Part shown: positions 46,091 to 60,287 of the stretch, piece after piece | Layout of the letters: every line of letters starts with the position of its first letter | Position numbering within the stretch: position 1 is the first letter of the stretch | From: Loripinus fragilis | Lineage: Eukaryota > Mollusca > Bivalvia > Lucinida > Lucinidae | DNA: 64,000 nt | Direction of reading: 5' to 3' | NCBI GenBank assembly: GCA_964019695.1 | Contig: OZ026520.1 | Span: forward strand, 34,638,620-34,702,619 | Made by a program: the position numbers and the translations under genes | The notes under the pieces: model-generated | Database searches by the model: none | Told to the model about the DNA's origin: nothing | Seen by the model: only the letters and a program-made list of their open reading frames with translations

Positions 46091-46770
46091 GGAAATCTTA
46101 AGATTTAAGAGCATTAGTAGTCTAATGGTTCGTTTTTTTATTTTTTTAATGAACATGTACTACAATTTTACTTCCCAAAGCAATTTTACGTTTCACGCCT
46201 CACTATGACTTGCAATCAAAAACTTAAGGACCACAATGCAAATAACAGAAATCACCTTCTCGTTTTTTGTTATCCTTGGTACTGATAAGCAAACCATGAT
46301 CTCTTAAGTGTGACTTTTAAATGTAAATGTTCAAGCATGTATATTTGTTATCACATTGTTGTAATATGAATTGTTGATCTTTTATACCGAAATCAAGCAG
46401 TCAGTAGGTGTGGCTCGCTACCATTCACAATGGTGAAAACATTAGCTATTTGAAGCGTATTGCAAGTACAAATGAGCTTTTTGAAAGGTTTCAAAAATTT
46501 AAAGAATGTTAATATTCATTTGTAATCCAAGTTCTCCCGAATTTCATGCATGAATATTAACATTTCAAGGCAATCCTATAAAGAATCTTAAGATTTTGTT
46601 TCCGTTCAAAAGATCATGGACCACAGCAATATAAGTGACGATTAACTTAGCTCAAGTGCCTGTGTAATAGTCGCTTCATACGGTTAATTTATTCGCCAGC
46701 GGAGACAACGAGGCTGTCAGATTCACGTTGGCTGTTCCTTTCTACAATCCAACAAAATGGTTAATATGAT
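46091..46770. other. Intron 2, unassigned
   Basis: AT-rich DNA with no recognised coding or repeat structure. Confidence 0.5.
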
Positions 46771-46945
46771 TTATACCACCCTTACCAACTTAAGCACGAA
46801 ATATCGCACGATGTGCAAGGTCTACACTGATATAGGTGGTATAAAATAGTTATTCCATGTTTGTCCACCTGTACGTAAGATAATCCACTCGCTAAAGCTC
46901 GTGGATTATCTCCACGTACAGGCGGACAACCCATGGTATAACTAT
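46771..46945. repeat. Foldback element, two nested inverted repeats
   Basis: TTATACCACC/GGTGGTATA (46771-46852) is followed by 44-bp arms (46845-46888 and 46901-46945) around GATAATCCAC/GTGGATTATC. A partial relative lies at about 63015-63190. Confidence 0.75.
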
Positions 46946-47298
46946 AACTAATAAGCCTTTAAAAATAAAAGCTTTAACTTTGGTATGAAGGTCGCATTAC
47001 CCACTCAAGATTCATCAAAGTTCAAATATGACAAGTCTATAAACATGTCACTGAAATCTTACTGTTTAAGTTCTTTAATCCCGTCTATCCCAGTGGCTGA
47101 GGATTACCATACTTACTAACACAATTAGATACTCAACCATGACTTTAGTTTTGGCATTACATTAGTGGCAATTAAATGACAATTGTAAATAATTATCAGT
47201 TATAATTGACAAAAATTCATAGATGAGTTAAATAATTTATTTATTTGCGCATGTATCCTCGGACCCAATAAACACGGACTGGTGACTTACATACAGGT

Positions 47299-47413
47299 TT
47301 TGTTTGTTTGATTTGATTCTTTACGTCCACTCAACAATCTTTCAGCTATGCGGGACGGTTCTTCCTGGGTTTAACCAGTACTAAGCTAGGATAAATGTGT
47401 CTTGCTCAAGGAC
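47299..47413 (-). mobile_element. SINE C, 5'-truncated, perfect 14-bp TSD
   Basis: Only the tail-side half of SINE C remains; the tRNA head is missing. The exact duplication ACTTACATACAGGT flanks it (47285-47298 and 47414-47427), which shows a retroposition event rather than later deletion. Confidence 0.9.
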
Positions 47414-47428
47414 ACTTACATACAGGTA

Positions 47429-48421
47429 AATGTATATATTGGAAATACGTTGTCTTGGCTCAACGGTGTCTGAGCTTTCAAAACTGACATATGTTGGAGA
47501 TTAAATAATCATATCGTTATTTCTATGCATATCTTTCAATTTTCATCAAAAAATGGCTCAATATATTATCTTTAAGACTGTATTGTTATATTTATTGAAC
47601 GTTTATCCGTCTTTATGAACATCAGCAAGAAACCTAGGTACCCCTTTTAGCTATTTTCGGCACTTTTAGCCGAAAATCGTCAGAAATCACCATTAAACGA
47701 TGAGAAACTTCAATTCTTTTTACTGTAACTCATAATATTTTGGCTTCGCATACGGGGTGTAACCTCTTATAATCTCGTGTTTGTTCAAAATCAATTTTAT
47801 TGGCTGTAGTACTTTGAACTAACGCTAAAATAAAGCCTAGCATAACTTTGTATTTCCGTCAGTGACCAGTCCGTTTATACTGGGTCCGAGATGTATCGCA
47901 TGTTTTGTATGTCTCTTGAAGCAGGAACAAACATTGTGCCGCATGTAATGGTACTTGTATCTTGATGACTATATAAGTCTTATTATTGATTATGAATTTA
48001 TTCATTTATCGGACCGGTAGCTGACATCCATATGGAATCTTTTAATGTACATGTATAATAGGATCATTGATATTTATTTTTTATTTAAATTTGCTCCCTA
48101 GCATACCTATGTCAGTCATGATCATTCATTATAATGACTTTTCTCTCTGTTATTTAAGCCAATTATTTCCTTATCATTGCCTTGCCAAAAGAAGATCAAC
48201 ATATTTGGTCATCTGTTTTATTAACCTTGTTGGAGGGTCATAAAATTTAAACCACAACTGAAATATTTTTATAATTTAAATGTGACATTGTCACTATAAG
48301 GTAACAAACTTTGTTTGAAATTGACCAGAGTCTCAAATTACGTGTTTAAACAAAAATATGTTCCTTTTCCTGTACAATTATGCCTCTATTTTGAATCTTA
48401 GTGTTTTTATTTTCCTGGATG
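47429..48421. other. Intron 2, unassigned
   Basis: No recognised coding or repeat structure. Confidence 0.5.
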
Positions 48422-48626
48422 CAGGGCCGTAGGAATAAGGAGGGGGGGCACGGGGGGGCGTGTCCCCCCCCCCCCCCCCAATAATTTGCAAAAAGGTGAG
48501 GGATTTTATAGTGCAAATACTGTATTGCTCATTACAAAGGTATGTCATTTTTAAAAAAAATTATGTGTGCCCCCCCAATCTGTGTGTGCCCCCCTCCCCA
48601 ATCTGTAATTGCTTCCTACGGGCCTG
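48422..48626. mobile_element. hAT-like MITE with C/G runs
   Basis: The ends CAGGGCCGTAGGAA and CAGGCCCGTAGGAA (reverse complement) fit the CAGNG start of hAT elements. The flanks share GGATG, but a full 8-bp duplication is not seen. The interior has long C and G tracts. Confidence 0.6.
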
Positions 48627-48641
48627 GGATGTTGTCATTGA

Positions 48642-48642
<1 letters not shown>

Positions 48643-48704
<62 letters not shown>
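48643..48704. repeat. (GAT)n microsatellite
   Basis: About 20 GAT units. The open frames of Asp, Met or Ile runs across it are artefacts. Confidence 0.95.
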
Positions 48705-48706
<2 letters not shown>

Positions 48707-48759
48707 TATTCAGCACTATTTGTTGAGCCATACATTTGATAAAATCTATTACATTTTAT

Positions 48760-49323
48760 TGAAATTTTAACTGGATAGCTATGGTAACAAGAGTGACTGG
48801 TCATTTTAGGCTGATCAAATATAACTTAAGTACAGCTAGTGCCATACATGACTGCTGCAAAAAAATCTAAAACAGTAGTAAAATTTAGTTGACCGTAACC
48901 TTCAAATATCGGTAATTCTTCGATACGGAAGCGGTATCGTGCCATACATTTTTTTTAAACCATCGACGCAGATATTTCTTTACAATTCTCGCGTTTTAAC
49001 TATCATTCTTTCAGCGCCAACGTGACAAGCATTTTTAAAACTAATGAAAAGCCCAACACCGAAAAATAAATAAACATAACATAAAGCTCTGCTACTAAAT
49101 CTCATCGATAGATGAATAACCATTTAATGGCATGTACTCTGAGTCTCTTCCATACTGAGATCAGGTCAGCTTTTCACCAACAATGAAATTGTAAGACTTC
49201 GTCCAATAATATTTAACAGTCATTCTTGCACACCGGATAAGGATATCCGATATTTTATCCTGGCATAGAAAAACTAACCTTACCCATGTTATCTTACCCA
49301 GGCCGTCATGATCACGTGCGGGA
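48760..49323. other. Intron 2, unassigned
   Basis: No recognised feature. Confidence 0.5.
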
Positions 49324-49325
49324 TA

Positions 49326-50649
49326 CGAGGGCTGTTCAAATATGAATGCAAGTAGCTTCATAATTTTCGTCACATATATGCTACGACAAAATGGTATACG
49401 TTTCTATAAAGGATTATATGTCATCTTTAAACTGGTACCTGACCTAAATCCAAATACAGTATACTCATCGAGTTATCGCCCTTTGAATGAGGGTCACTTT
49501 AATATACTAACAAACTCAATGCTTCGAACATACCAGTGATATAGAAAAGCGTAAAATTCTTTGATAAATCGGTGAAATTTCTTGAAATTTTTAAGGAAGT
49601 ATCCCCATATACTTATATAATGATTCTGTGAACGTGGCAAAAATCCGACATGTTTTTGTTAAATTACATGGAATCGTTTTCACTAAAGTCTCCTTATGTT
49701 TGCAAATAAATGGTAAACAAAACACCACCTTTCAGTTTTCAGTCAAACTTTTCTGTAACAAAATGCACGAAGCAACAGTTAAACTAGTTTTAACTCAAAG
49801 ACAATATGTTGATCGCTCATACTGAGTTGTTGATACAAATCATTGAAGGATAATGGGTAATTTTAAACGCTGAACAGCATTTTTATTAAGGCAAAACTGC
49901 CTTAAGTGAAGAGGTTATAGAACTTACACTTAATTTTGTTGCGATAACATTACGGTTTTAATCTAAATTTGAACGTTACCTTTAAGACTTACCAAAATAG
50001 GCATTATTTACAATAAAATTACTCACCTGGTCTTGAGGACTAGACAGATTGAACATATTTTAATTAATGTCAGCACGTCATTAAGAAGTAGAAAAATGCT
50101 TGAAAAATGATATAAAGTGTGATAACTCTGTAAATAGAGAACGGAGCGTTTTGAAAACTTCCTTATGACATATTAAGCATGTTTTAAGCAAAACGCAAAG
50201 AAAAATACACAGCGATATTCATTATTGCATCATCAGTAGATAACTCAAAATGACGTTTATCGTAAAATTTATGACGTCACAAACGTGTCTGTTTACTTGA
50301 GATTGAAACAGGATTATATAAACTTTTTCCTGCAAGCAACTTTGTCAATGTATCTTAAACTTGCATCTAAAATTTGGTGCCATTTTGTCTCAAACTTACA
50401 AAGATATTATTCTATATCTGCACATGTACCAAAACATGCATGGCAATTTGCTTCTGAAAAACGCTAGTATACAGAAATGGCCTTTATATAAGCGTCTGTA
50501 GCTTGAGAAATAAAGTGATTTATTTCTTTATGTTTGGTGCCATTTTAAAAGCGACGAATAGCTCTTTCCAGAAAGGTATGACATTTTGTGGTATCATATA
50601 TGTGAAGAAAATTATGAAGCTACTTGCAGTCATATTTGAACAGCCCTCG
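49326..50649. mobile_element. 1.3-kb mariner-like element with about 54-bp TIRs
   Basis: Flanked by TA (49324-49325 and 50650-50651). The ends CGAGGGCTGTTCAAATATGA match inverted for about 54 bases with two or three changes. The length suits an autonomous mariner, but no DD(D/E) transposase is recognisable on either strand, so it is decayed or non-autonomous. Confidence 0.82.
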
Positions 50650-50665
50650 TACATCGGTTGTATTA

Positions 50666-51595
50666 CGAGGGTCAGTCAAAAATAACTGAGAGTTGATTCA
50701 TATCTCTTACGTAGGCTAACGTACACTAGTGAAATTTGGCACATGCATGCAATGAACTATCCCGCGTCAGAATATGCAATATACAAGACCATGCAAAGTA
50801 AAGATTGTTGTTGCTTAGAAACCAAAGAATGTGAAATACCGTCATGCGTTCACGCTGGAATATAGCGTTGCCATGGAAACACTATACATCTTTAAGTTAC
50901 ATAAACTTGTGCATTTGTTGCAAATACAGTATGTGAATGTATTTTGTGAAATGCAACAACTGGGATTGAGGCGTTGGAATTTTGATACATAAATAAGATG
51001 AAAATTAACTAAATTTTCTGAAAATTTTCACCCAAAAATATACCCCACCCACCAGTTACGGTTCATTTTAGAGCAATATTATCAACTAAGTATCATATCA
51101 TATGACCATTTAATTGTATTTTTAGCTATTGGTTTTGACATCTGAATGCATGTCATGAATATTCCCAGGAATAAACGGTTGCCATAGCAACAAAATCTGG
51201 TCTTTTAGTTAAAGTTGGAATTTCCATCGATTTTGGTTGCTAGGCAACGAAATTTGCATGTATTGTATTTACTACCTATTGCACTTCTTCAAAACATTGC
51301 TAACACATTGTTTGATACAATTAAAGAGATAAAGGGTCGGTTATTATACTGTTTTAGATTTGAAATGATTTTAAATTCATGGCTGCTTAGTCAGAAGTGT
51401 CGTCAGCGCGAACGCACATGGCTGAGAGACGGCTTTCGGTTGCCTAGCAACAGCGCATTGAAGATGATAAGACGCCAACTTCTATATGTAATGAAGCACA
51501 GAGGCTCATTCTATATGTGTATAAAGTTTCAGCCAAAACTGCCGACCCAGTAAAAAGATACTAACCAACTCTCAGTTATTTTTGACTGACCCTCG
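50666..51595. mobile_element. Mariner-like MITE X, copy 2, with five X-box-like sites
   Basis: A 930-bp relative of 29524-30464: TA-flanked (50664-50665 and 51596-51597), ends CGAGGGTCAGTCAAAAATAA inverted, no transposase. X-box-like palindromes lie at 50810 (weak), 50867 (GTTGCCATGGAAAC), 51178, 51236 and 51439. It begins 14 bases after the neighbouring TIR element's TSD. Confidence 0.87.
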
Positions 51596-51687
51596 TAGAA
51601 CTCACGCATATGGTCGTCAAGTAACGTCATTGTTATGTTAAAGTGACGTCATAATACAAAATTGTATCTCAGCGTATTCAGGGACTT

Positions 51688-51925
51688 TAATTTTAAAATG
51701 AAAAAAACGATAAGCAAGATTTGTGTGAGGATAGGATAGAAAAATCCAAGCCTCGTGATGTCAAATGGTGATCCTCGGGACGGATTTTTCTATCCTACCC
51801 TCAGCTTTAATTTTAAAATGAAAAAACGATAAGCAAGATTTGTGTGAGGATAGGATAGAAATATCCAAGCCTCGTGACGCCAAATGATGATCCTCGGGAC
51901 GGATTTCTCTATCCTACCCTCACAC
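51688..51925. repeat. 118-bp tandem duplication with hairpins
   Basis: Two units start at TTTAATTTTAAAATGAAAAA. Each holds GAGGATAGGATAGAAA inverted against TTTCTCTATCCTACCCTC, so each folds separately. The copies differ at a few bases. Confidence 0.85.
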
Positions 51926-52489
51926 TCATGATAGATTCTTATACGCTTACTTTTATCAAGTTCATAATCACGCTTACAGTTTACAAACAATAACTGGTCA
52001 TGGACCAAAAGTAATAAATAACACAATGTCAGACTTCAGTTCTGTGGTTTTTCACGTTTTCAAGAAAATTTACTACGCAGTACAGCTTGCCAACATAAAA
52101 TTATGCTTTTGGTGTCAATTCAAAGTTAGATGAATAAGGTAGTATTCTATATAGTTTCATTAAATTTCACCCAGGCATTTTTAAGGTGCTGAGATTTAAA
52201 GAGTTTGCAAGAGTTTTTCGACAATTTTTGGACAACTTCACCATTGACTTCAATGGAAAAGTATTGAAGTATTGTTGTATTTGAAAACTCCAAAGACGAA
52301 ACTTCATCTAAATTGCCCAGTGCATGCATCTATTATTAAGCTTTACAAAGATTACAAAGTATTAAATTGCTATATTATCTTGACATGAAAATGCATTAAA
52401 GTCTATAGGAAATTAATTTTGAGGAATTACAGTTCAGGCATTCAGTTATAATAGTGCGTATTGGGAAACTATTTTCTCATTTTTCACAC
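51926..52489. other. Intron 2, unassigned
   Basis: No recognised feature. Confidence 0.5.
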
Positions 52490-52562
52490 AAAACATATGT
52501 TGTGGGTACTCAAAAGAACCGTCTCAATGAGACGGTTCTTTTGAGCACCCAAAACACATGTT
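52490..52562. mobile_element. Foldback family I, complete copy
   Basis: AAACATATGTTGTGGGTACT ... GAACCGTCTCAATGAGACGG ... GCACCCAAAACACATGTTT form a hairpin of about 35-bp arms. It lies 110 bases before exon 3 of the CYYR1-like gene. Confidence 0.85.
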
Positions 52563-52672
52563 TAAATTGATGGTTAAGGAAATAATAACAGTTTTGCGCT
52601 CATGCAATTTCTTTATATGGGCCTATGAATTATTACCTTTGGTCATTGACTGTATGCTTCCTTTCATTTCAG

Positions 52673-52824
52673 GCAATACTTACCCCATGGGATATCAGCA
52701 GCCGCCGCCTAATTACAATCAAGCGACAGTGTACCCTCAAGGATCCGCCCAGCAGCCTAACTATCCACCGCCACCTGGAGCTATGTATGGTGATCCAGCC
52801 TATCCGCCGGAATACAAACAGTAG
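52673..52824 (+). CDS. CYYR1-like membrane protein, exon 3 (Pro/Tyr-rich tail)
   Basis: Acceptor CTTTCATTTCAG (52661-52672), phase 1, continuing in frame (Gly124). It encodes residues 125-173: a cytoplasmic tail rich in Pro, Tyr and Gln with two PPxY motifs, PPNY (135-138) and PPEY (168-171), of the kind bound by WW domains, for example in NEDD4-type ligases. Stop TAG at 52822-52824. No canonical AATAAA is seen in the next 400 bases. The tail supports the CYYR1/Shisa-like assignment made from exon 2. Confidence 0.87.
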
Positions 52825-53004
52825 AACAGAATAGTAGCAGTGCGATGAAGCGAACAATCAACCCTTTTCATTCTGAGAGATTGGTGCAAAAAGTACGGAA
52901 TGCGCATGCTCCATTCTGTATGTTAATGGGTCACAAGTCAAAATTTCTATAAAATGGTATATTTCTGTCCCTCAATATTATTTTTATGCAAGCCTTGATA
53001 TATT

Positions 53005-53209
53005 ATTTGATTTTGTTTGATTTGATTCTTTACGTCCCATCAACAATTTTTCAGTTACAGAGGGATGGTTCTTCTTGGGATGAACCAGTACTAAGCAAGG
53101 ATACATGTGTCTTGCTCAAGGACCACAACGCAGTGACGCCGGTGAGGCTCGAACCCGCGACCCCTCGGTCTCGAGTCAAGCACTCTACCACTGAGCCACT
53201 GGGCTCCCT
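53005..53209 (-). mobile_element. tRNA-derived SINE C, full-length, 12-bp TSD
   Basis: A box (complement at 53183-53198) and B box GGTTCGAGCC (complement at 53146-53155) are both intact, making this the best-preserved copy. CCTTGATATATT flanks it at 52993-53004 and 53210-53221. Confidence 0.92.
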
Positions 53210-53221
53210 CCTTGATATATT

Positions 53222-53848
53222 GTGGCATTTCATATGGGTCTTCACTGATTGCCAAAGTTTACAAGTACCAGTATCCAGAATGAAAATGGTAATGACGTTT
53301 CCTTTCAAAAAGGTGAAAATTCAAATGCTTCTTGTATATGCGCTGTGATTCAGGTTGTTACCCTTGAAAAGTGTTATTGCGTGGCTTTCCGTTTCTGAGT
53401 GATTTGAAAGATAAAAAAAATACAAAAAATAACGTAACAGTTAAAAGATAAATTATATTTTTTGATAATGCTGAGGGGTTTATTTTTGTAACTTCTAGCC
53501 TGTTCCTAAGTTTAATTAAATTTGTTACAAACAATGTTTTATGTTTATTTTGTTTTGTTCACCATTGCCCGGCTGAACCCGATTTTTTTAAACACTGTAG
53601 ATCCAGATCAGATGGCCAGAAACCACACTGTTCTCCTATCTGATTAAAAATGCTTACAACTGGAGTGCTTTCCGTTATCTCTGCATTCATCAGAAAGCAG
53701 GATCGCATCTGGGTCATCGATGATGGGTGGAGGCCATATTTAATAGAACATAGGGGTGCGGTGTTTATCCAACTTCTGATCATTTCTTATTCAGAAATAT
53801 CTATAGATCATAAAGAACACATTCTTAAGCAAACATGTATGAACACAT
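53222..53848. other. Intergenic, unassigned
   Basis: A family B-like scrap (CACTGTAGATCCAGATCAGA near 53595) and otherwise no recognised feature. Confidence 0.45.
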
Positions 53849-54062
53849 TAACCCATTTAAGCCAAATGGACTTGCCTACCATTATCAGTAGGGCGTTTAG
53901 TAAAGAAGTATTGGGTGGTATTTTATCATTTGTATTCAAATTTTAATAGAACATTCTGTAAACAAGCCATGGAGACCCTCAGACGCCACAGAACGCGGCG
54001 TCTGCTCTGGGTCTGCACTGTTTGTCAATGTTCAAAAGGGACGCTACGCTCAAATGGCTTTA
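53849..54062. mobile_element. MITE family B copy
   Basis: TTAACCCATTTAAGCCAAAT to GACGCTACGCTCAAATGGCT; the central palindrome (CAGACGCCACAGAACGCGGC) is partly shortened. Confidence 0.8.
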
Positions 54063-54261
54063 GCCAGTACATAAATCATCAACGTGAAGCGAATCTTACA
54101 TTTGACAAAGTACAGCCGATTCTCGTCAATTCGCAGTCCTCGGGATCATAATATGTACTTCGATTTATTAGTAGTTTGAATAAATACATAGAGGTATTCA
54201 TTATTAAATACATAGCGAAAATTACATTCAAATTTCATAGTTCTTAGCAAAATGAAGACGA

Positions 54262-54435
54262 AGGTAAAGATCAGGAATCGATACAATCAACTACCACACC
54301 TGACCCAAGACACCACATGGGAAAGTGAAGAAAAACACAAGGAAACATCGCACACAAGAGAGCCAAGAGGTCAGCCCTTTCCTAGCAGGTAATCACAAGG
54401 AACACACTCACAAACATGAAACATAAATAACAAAG
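54262..54435 (-). mobile_element. RT element D, 3'-end fragment
   Basis: AAAGATCAGGAATCGATACA and the following 3' untranslated block only, more diverged than the 60-kb copy. Confidence 0.75.
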
Positions 54436-54501
54436 CAAATATTCTGTATGAGGCCCTGTTTCATTGAGTCCTAGCAGTCCCTTAACAGTGGCTTTAGTGC
54501 A

Positions 54502-54717
54502 GGGGCGGATCCAGGATTTCTGGAAAGGGGGTTCATATGCATTAAGGTGTGGTGGTTCGCTTTTATGATTTTATCTCATTCTAAATATCCCATGAAAATA
54601 AAATAATTTGGTCTCACTGAGACCAAATTATTTCATTTTCATAGGATATTTAAAAACGGTGAGTAAGGAGGGGGTTAGAGCGAACCCCCTGAACCCACTC
54701 TGGATCTAACACTGTAG
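54502..54717. mobile_element. hAT-like MITE with central hairpin
   Basis: The ends CAGGGGCGGATCCAGG and CAGTGTTAGATCCAGA (reverse complement) fit a hAT-type TIR. The centre (54582-54652) is a near-perfect hairpin around TTTGGTCTCA/TGAGACCAAA. A clear 8-bp duplication is not seen. Confidence 0.65.
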
Positions 54718-55086
54718 TGGTACATCGGCTTTCTGGCTAGGCCCAGTGCTCCAAAGGACTAAAATATGACCGTTATATGGTTACTTCTTCGCACGAATCT
54801 GTTGTGGTTAAAACATGCAGAGCTAGCGAGTCACATATTTTATATGTATAGTTGAAGTTTTGTATACTGTCGTCGCCCTGGCCCCGGTCACCCGTTAAAC
54901 TTACGTTATTTGGGAGCCAACTCACACATTTTAACAAAACATAAACGAATTATACATACATGCTGGTGAGACAGCTCGGGTTTAAAACTTAATAATATGG
55001 ACGAGTTATCGATCCTTGGGGTAATAGCTGTACCTCAAGTTGTCTATGCCCATCTTCTTGATCAAATAATATGATGTGAAACGGCT

Positions 55087-55303
55087 TTAACCACTTACAT
55101 GTATAGGTCTAGCGTATTTTGTGAGACATAAGCAAACAATGCAGATTCAAATCAGAAGCCACAGATTGCTTCGTCTGATCAGGGTCGCCTCTGTTTGCTT
55201 ACAGAACTTTGAATAAAAATGAACACTTACACCCAGGAACCCTTAAAATGAAAATGATCTTGCCCGATTGATAAGAATGGAAAATTACATTCAACTTAAA
55301 GAG
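55087..55303. mobile_element. MITE family B copy, inverted
   Basis: Reverse orientation; ACATGTATAGGTCTAGCGTA to the CATTCAACTTAAAG end. It directly adjoins repeat G copy 2, whereas repeat G copy 1 at 8.7 kb has a different neighbour. Confidence 0.8.
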
Positions 55304-55668
55304 ACTAAGTCTGCAACTTTGAACATTTTTCGATTTTTTTTATTTTCTTTTTAAATCATTTGTAAAAGTAAAATTAGGTTATGTTTTCACAATAAATCTG
55401 TTCGCTATAGCTGAAAACTGCTCGGAAAAGTGAATTGTCTTATAAAACAGGTGTGTTTTTCTCTTGTTGGTAATTATTTGCGTCCCTCCAATAATTATAG
55501 ACAGTTAATGTTAGCTTAAATGCTGTTGTTTTGATACTGATACTTTGTTAAGATTTACGAAATTGGTAAAATGTATATCTGAATTTTAGTTTTTTACTGC
55601 GTTCTTGAAAAATAGAAACATTAGTTCTAAAATTAAAAGATCAAAAGTTACAGACTATGCAGCTTTAA
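55300..55668. repeat. Dispersed repeat G, copy 2
   Basis: Collinear with 8727-9110, from TAAAGAGACTAAGTCTG to ACAGACTATGCAG. Class unknown. Confidence 0.75.
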
Positions 55669-56523
55669 ATGAGTGAAGTTTATAACACCTTTGAGACACG
55701 TTTAAATTTCTGCAGATTCAATACGTATACAGACGGGTGAGAATGCCTTATGTTCATATTGAAGAGAAACCCTCAATGAAATAAACGGCTATAAATGTTG
55801 CTTCTAAGCCAGTTAGTGCATGGCAAAACCAATAAAAATAACTTATCGCCCATACAGACTCAGACTAGCCTGGGCATCCGCCCAGACTGATTAGATTCTT
55901 CGCTATGCACATGAAGAAATTACGAGAACTCGTCTCCTTATTTTTTATCAGATTGTATATGGTGTCCACGCTAATGCGATGAGTCTTAGCTGTATGCAGA
56001 CAATATTTTGTTCATTTTTTTTTTATAAATTGGCTCTTATTTGATTAAAATCAACTGATCAGGGTCCACTACTTTTTATATCTGCAAGATGAATGAGAAT
56101 CATAATAGATGAGCGTCGTTTGGTATCAGGTTCGCCATACAAGGTTTCGAGAAGGATTGATGAATCACGAGGCTTGCCGAGCGAATCAACATGTGTTCTT
56201 AAAGCCGAGCCTGGTAAATTTTATATAAAAATGCGTGAACCAGGTATTCTCTTTATCAGTGTACCCATTGATTTACTCTTCAAAACAGCATTGATGATGT
56301 AATCATGACTAGAAAGGCCACTAAGATCTTTATCACAAAACAATAAACAAATCCCCACACACAATGAGAACAAACACCAAACCAACAACAACATAATCAC
56401 CGTATTAGAACAGAGAGGAGCCGATGCCACTAGAGGGCTTAAACATAATTATGTTACCGACCAGATCTTCACAAGTTCATAACATTCACACTGGAACTGA
56501 TACTACACACTTTTCATTGCAAT
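55669..56523. other. Intergenic, unassigned
   Basis: No recognised feature. Confidence 0.5.
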
Positions 56524-56749
56524 AGTTAGATCTTCCGAATGAAATTTCACTTTCTTATCAATTGGAGTAGTTCATTTCAATTTGAAGGGGTGTTTGGTGG
56601 TACTTTTCAACTTTATTCCAATTTTAAAAGAATCTTCTATAAGTAAACAGTGGAGAACCTGATCAGACGCCACGTTATGTGGCGTCTGATCTGGTTTTGC
56701 ACGGTTTGCTGATGTCCCATAAAATGGACGCTAGGCTTATATGGGTTAA
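56524..56749. mobile_element. MITE family B copy
   Basis: CTTCCGAATGAAATTTCAC to ACGCTAGGCTTATATGGGTT, with the central palindrome around GACGCCACGTTATGTGGCGT intact. Confidence 0.83.
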
Positions 56750-56754
56750 CATGA

Positions 56755-59544
<2,790 letters not shown>

Positions 59545-59713
59545 TTGGTTAGCCCATAGAAGTCACCACAGAACGAGGCGTCTGATCAGGGTCTCCACAG
59601 TTTGCTTACATAATATTCTATGAACTTTTAATAAACACCCAACAACCCTAAACACGAAAATGGACTGACCCACTTGATATTAATTGGAAATTCCATTCGG
59701 CTTTAATAGGTTA
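59545..59713. mobile_element. MITE family B copy, inverted, shortened
   Basis: AACGAGGCGTCTGATCAGGG to TTCGGCTTTAATAGGTTAA. Part of the central palindrome is missing. Confidence 0.75.
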
Positions 59714-59752
59714 ACTGACAGTCTCGGCAGACATAAGGCATAAATCTACAAC

Positions 59753-60287
59753 AAAGTAAGTAAGGTTGCAAAGATCAGGAATCGATACAATCAAGTACCA
59801 CACCTTACCCAGGATACCAATGGGAAAGTGACAAACTCACAGAAGACACCACAAACGAGAGCCAAGAGGTCAGCCCTTTCCCAGCAGGTGACCACGAAGC
59901 ACATAGAAACAGACGCGCACAAAACATAGCAAACACAAGACAGAACAAAAACATAAAAGATCCACAAAAGAAGTACCGCCTTGGAACGGTCAGTAAAATA
60001 TTTTACTGGAGGGCTTAAACCGGTTTAACGGCGCCAACCTCACCCTTAATTCAGATGTGGATCAAGACACATAGATATTTGGTTTGCATGAAAGACCCCT
60101 AACTTATCAATGCATCATCTCCTAAAACATATAAATCAAGATATAAAAAGGAGATAAAGCAAAGATAAGGACTCAACAGTAAATTAAACTGAATACCGGA
60201 GCAAAAGAAATCCAACAGGTAAACCCCGGTGGGCCCGACAAACAGCCAAAGCATCAGGCCCCTACCATCTCATCAATAGATAAGTCT
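59753..60287 (-). mobile_element. RT element D, 3' untranslated end
   Basis: About 535 bases after the RT stop, ending in TTTGCAACCTTACTTACT (minus strand). The CTTA-type tail recurs at the 3' ends near 10.76 and 17.70 kb, so it belongs to the element. Shorter copies of this end lie at 3.8, 10.8, 12.7 and 54.3 kb. Confidence 0.82.

Noticed and set aside
48460..48804. Poly-Asp, poly-Met and poly-Ile open frames
   Set aside because: Translation of the (GAT)n microsatellite and C-runs of a MITE.
49326..50649. Full autonomous mariner
   Set aside because: Length and TIRs fit, but I could not find a transposase or its catalytic motifs in any frame.
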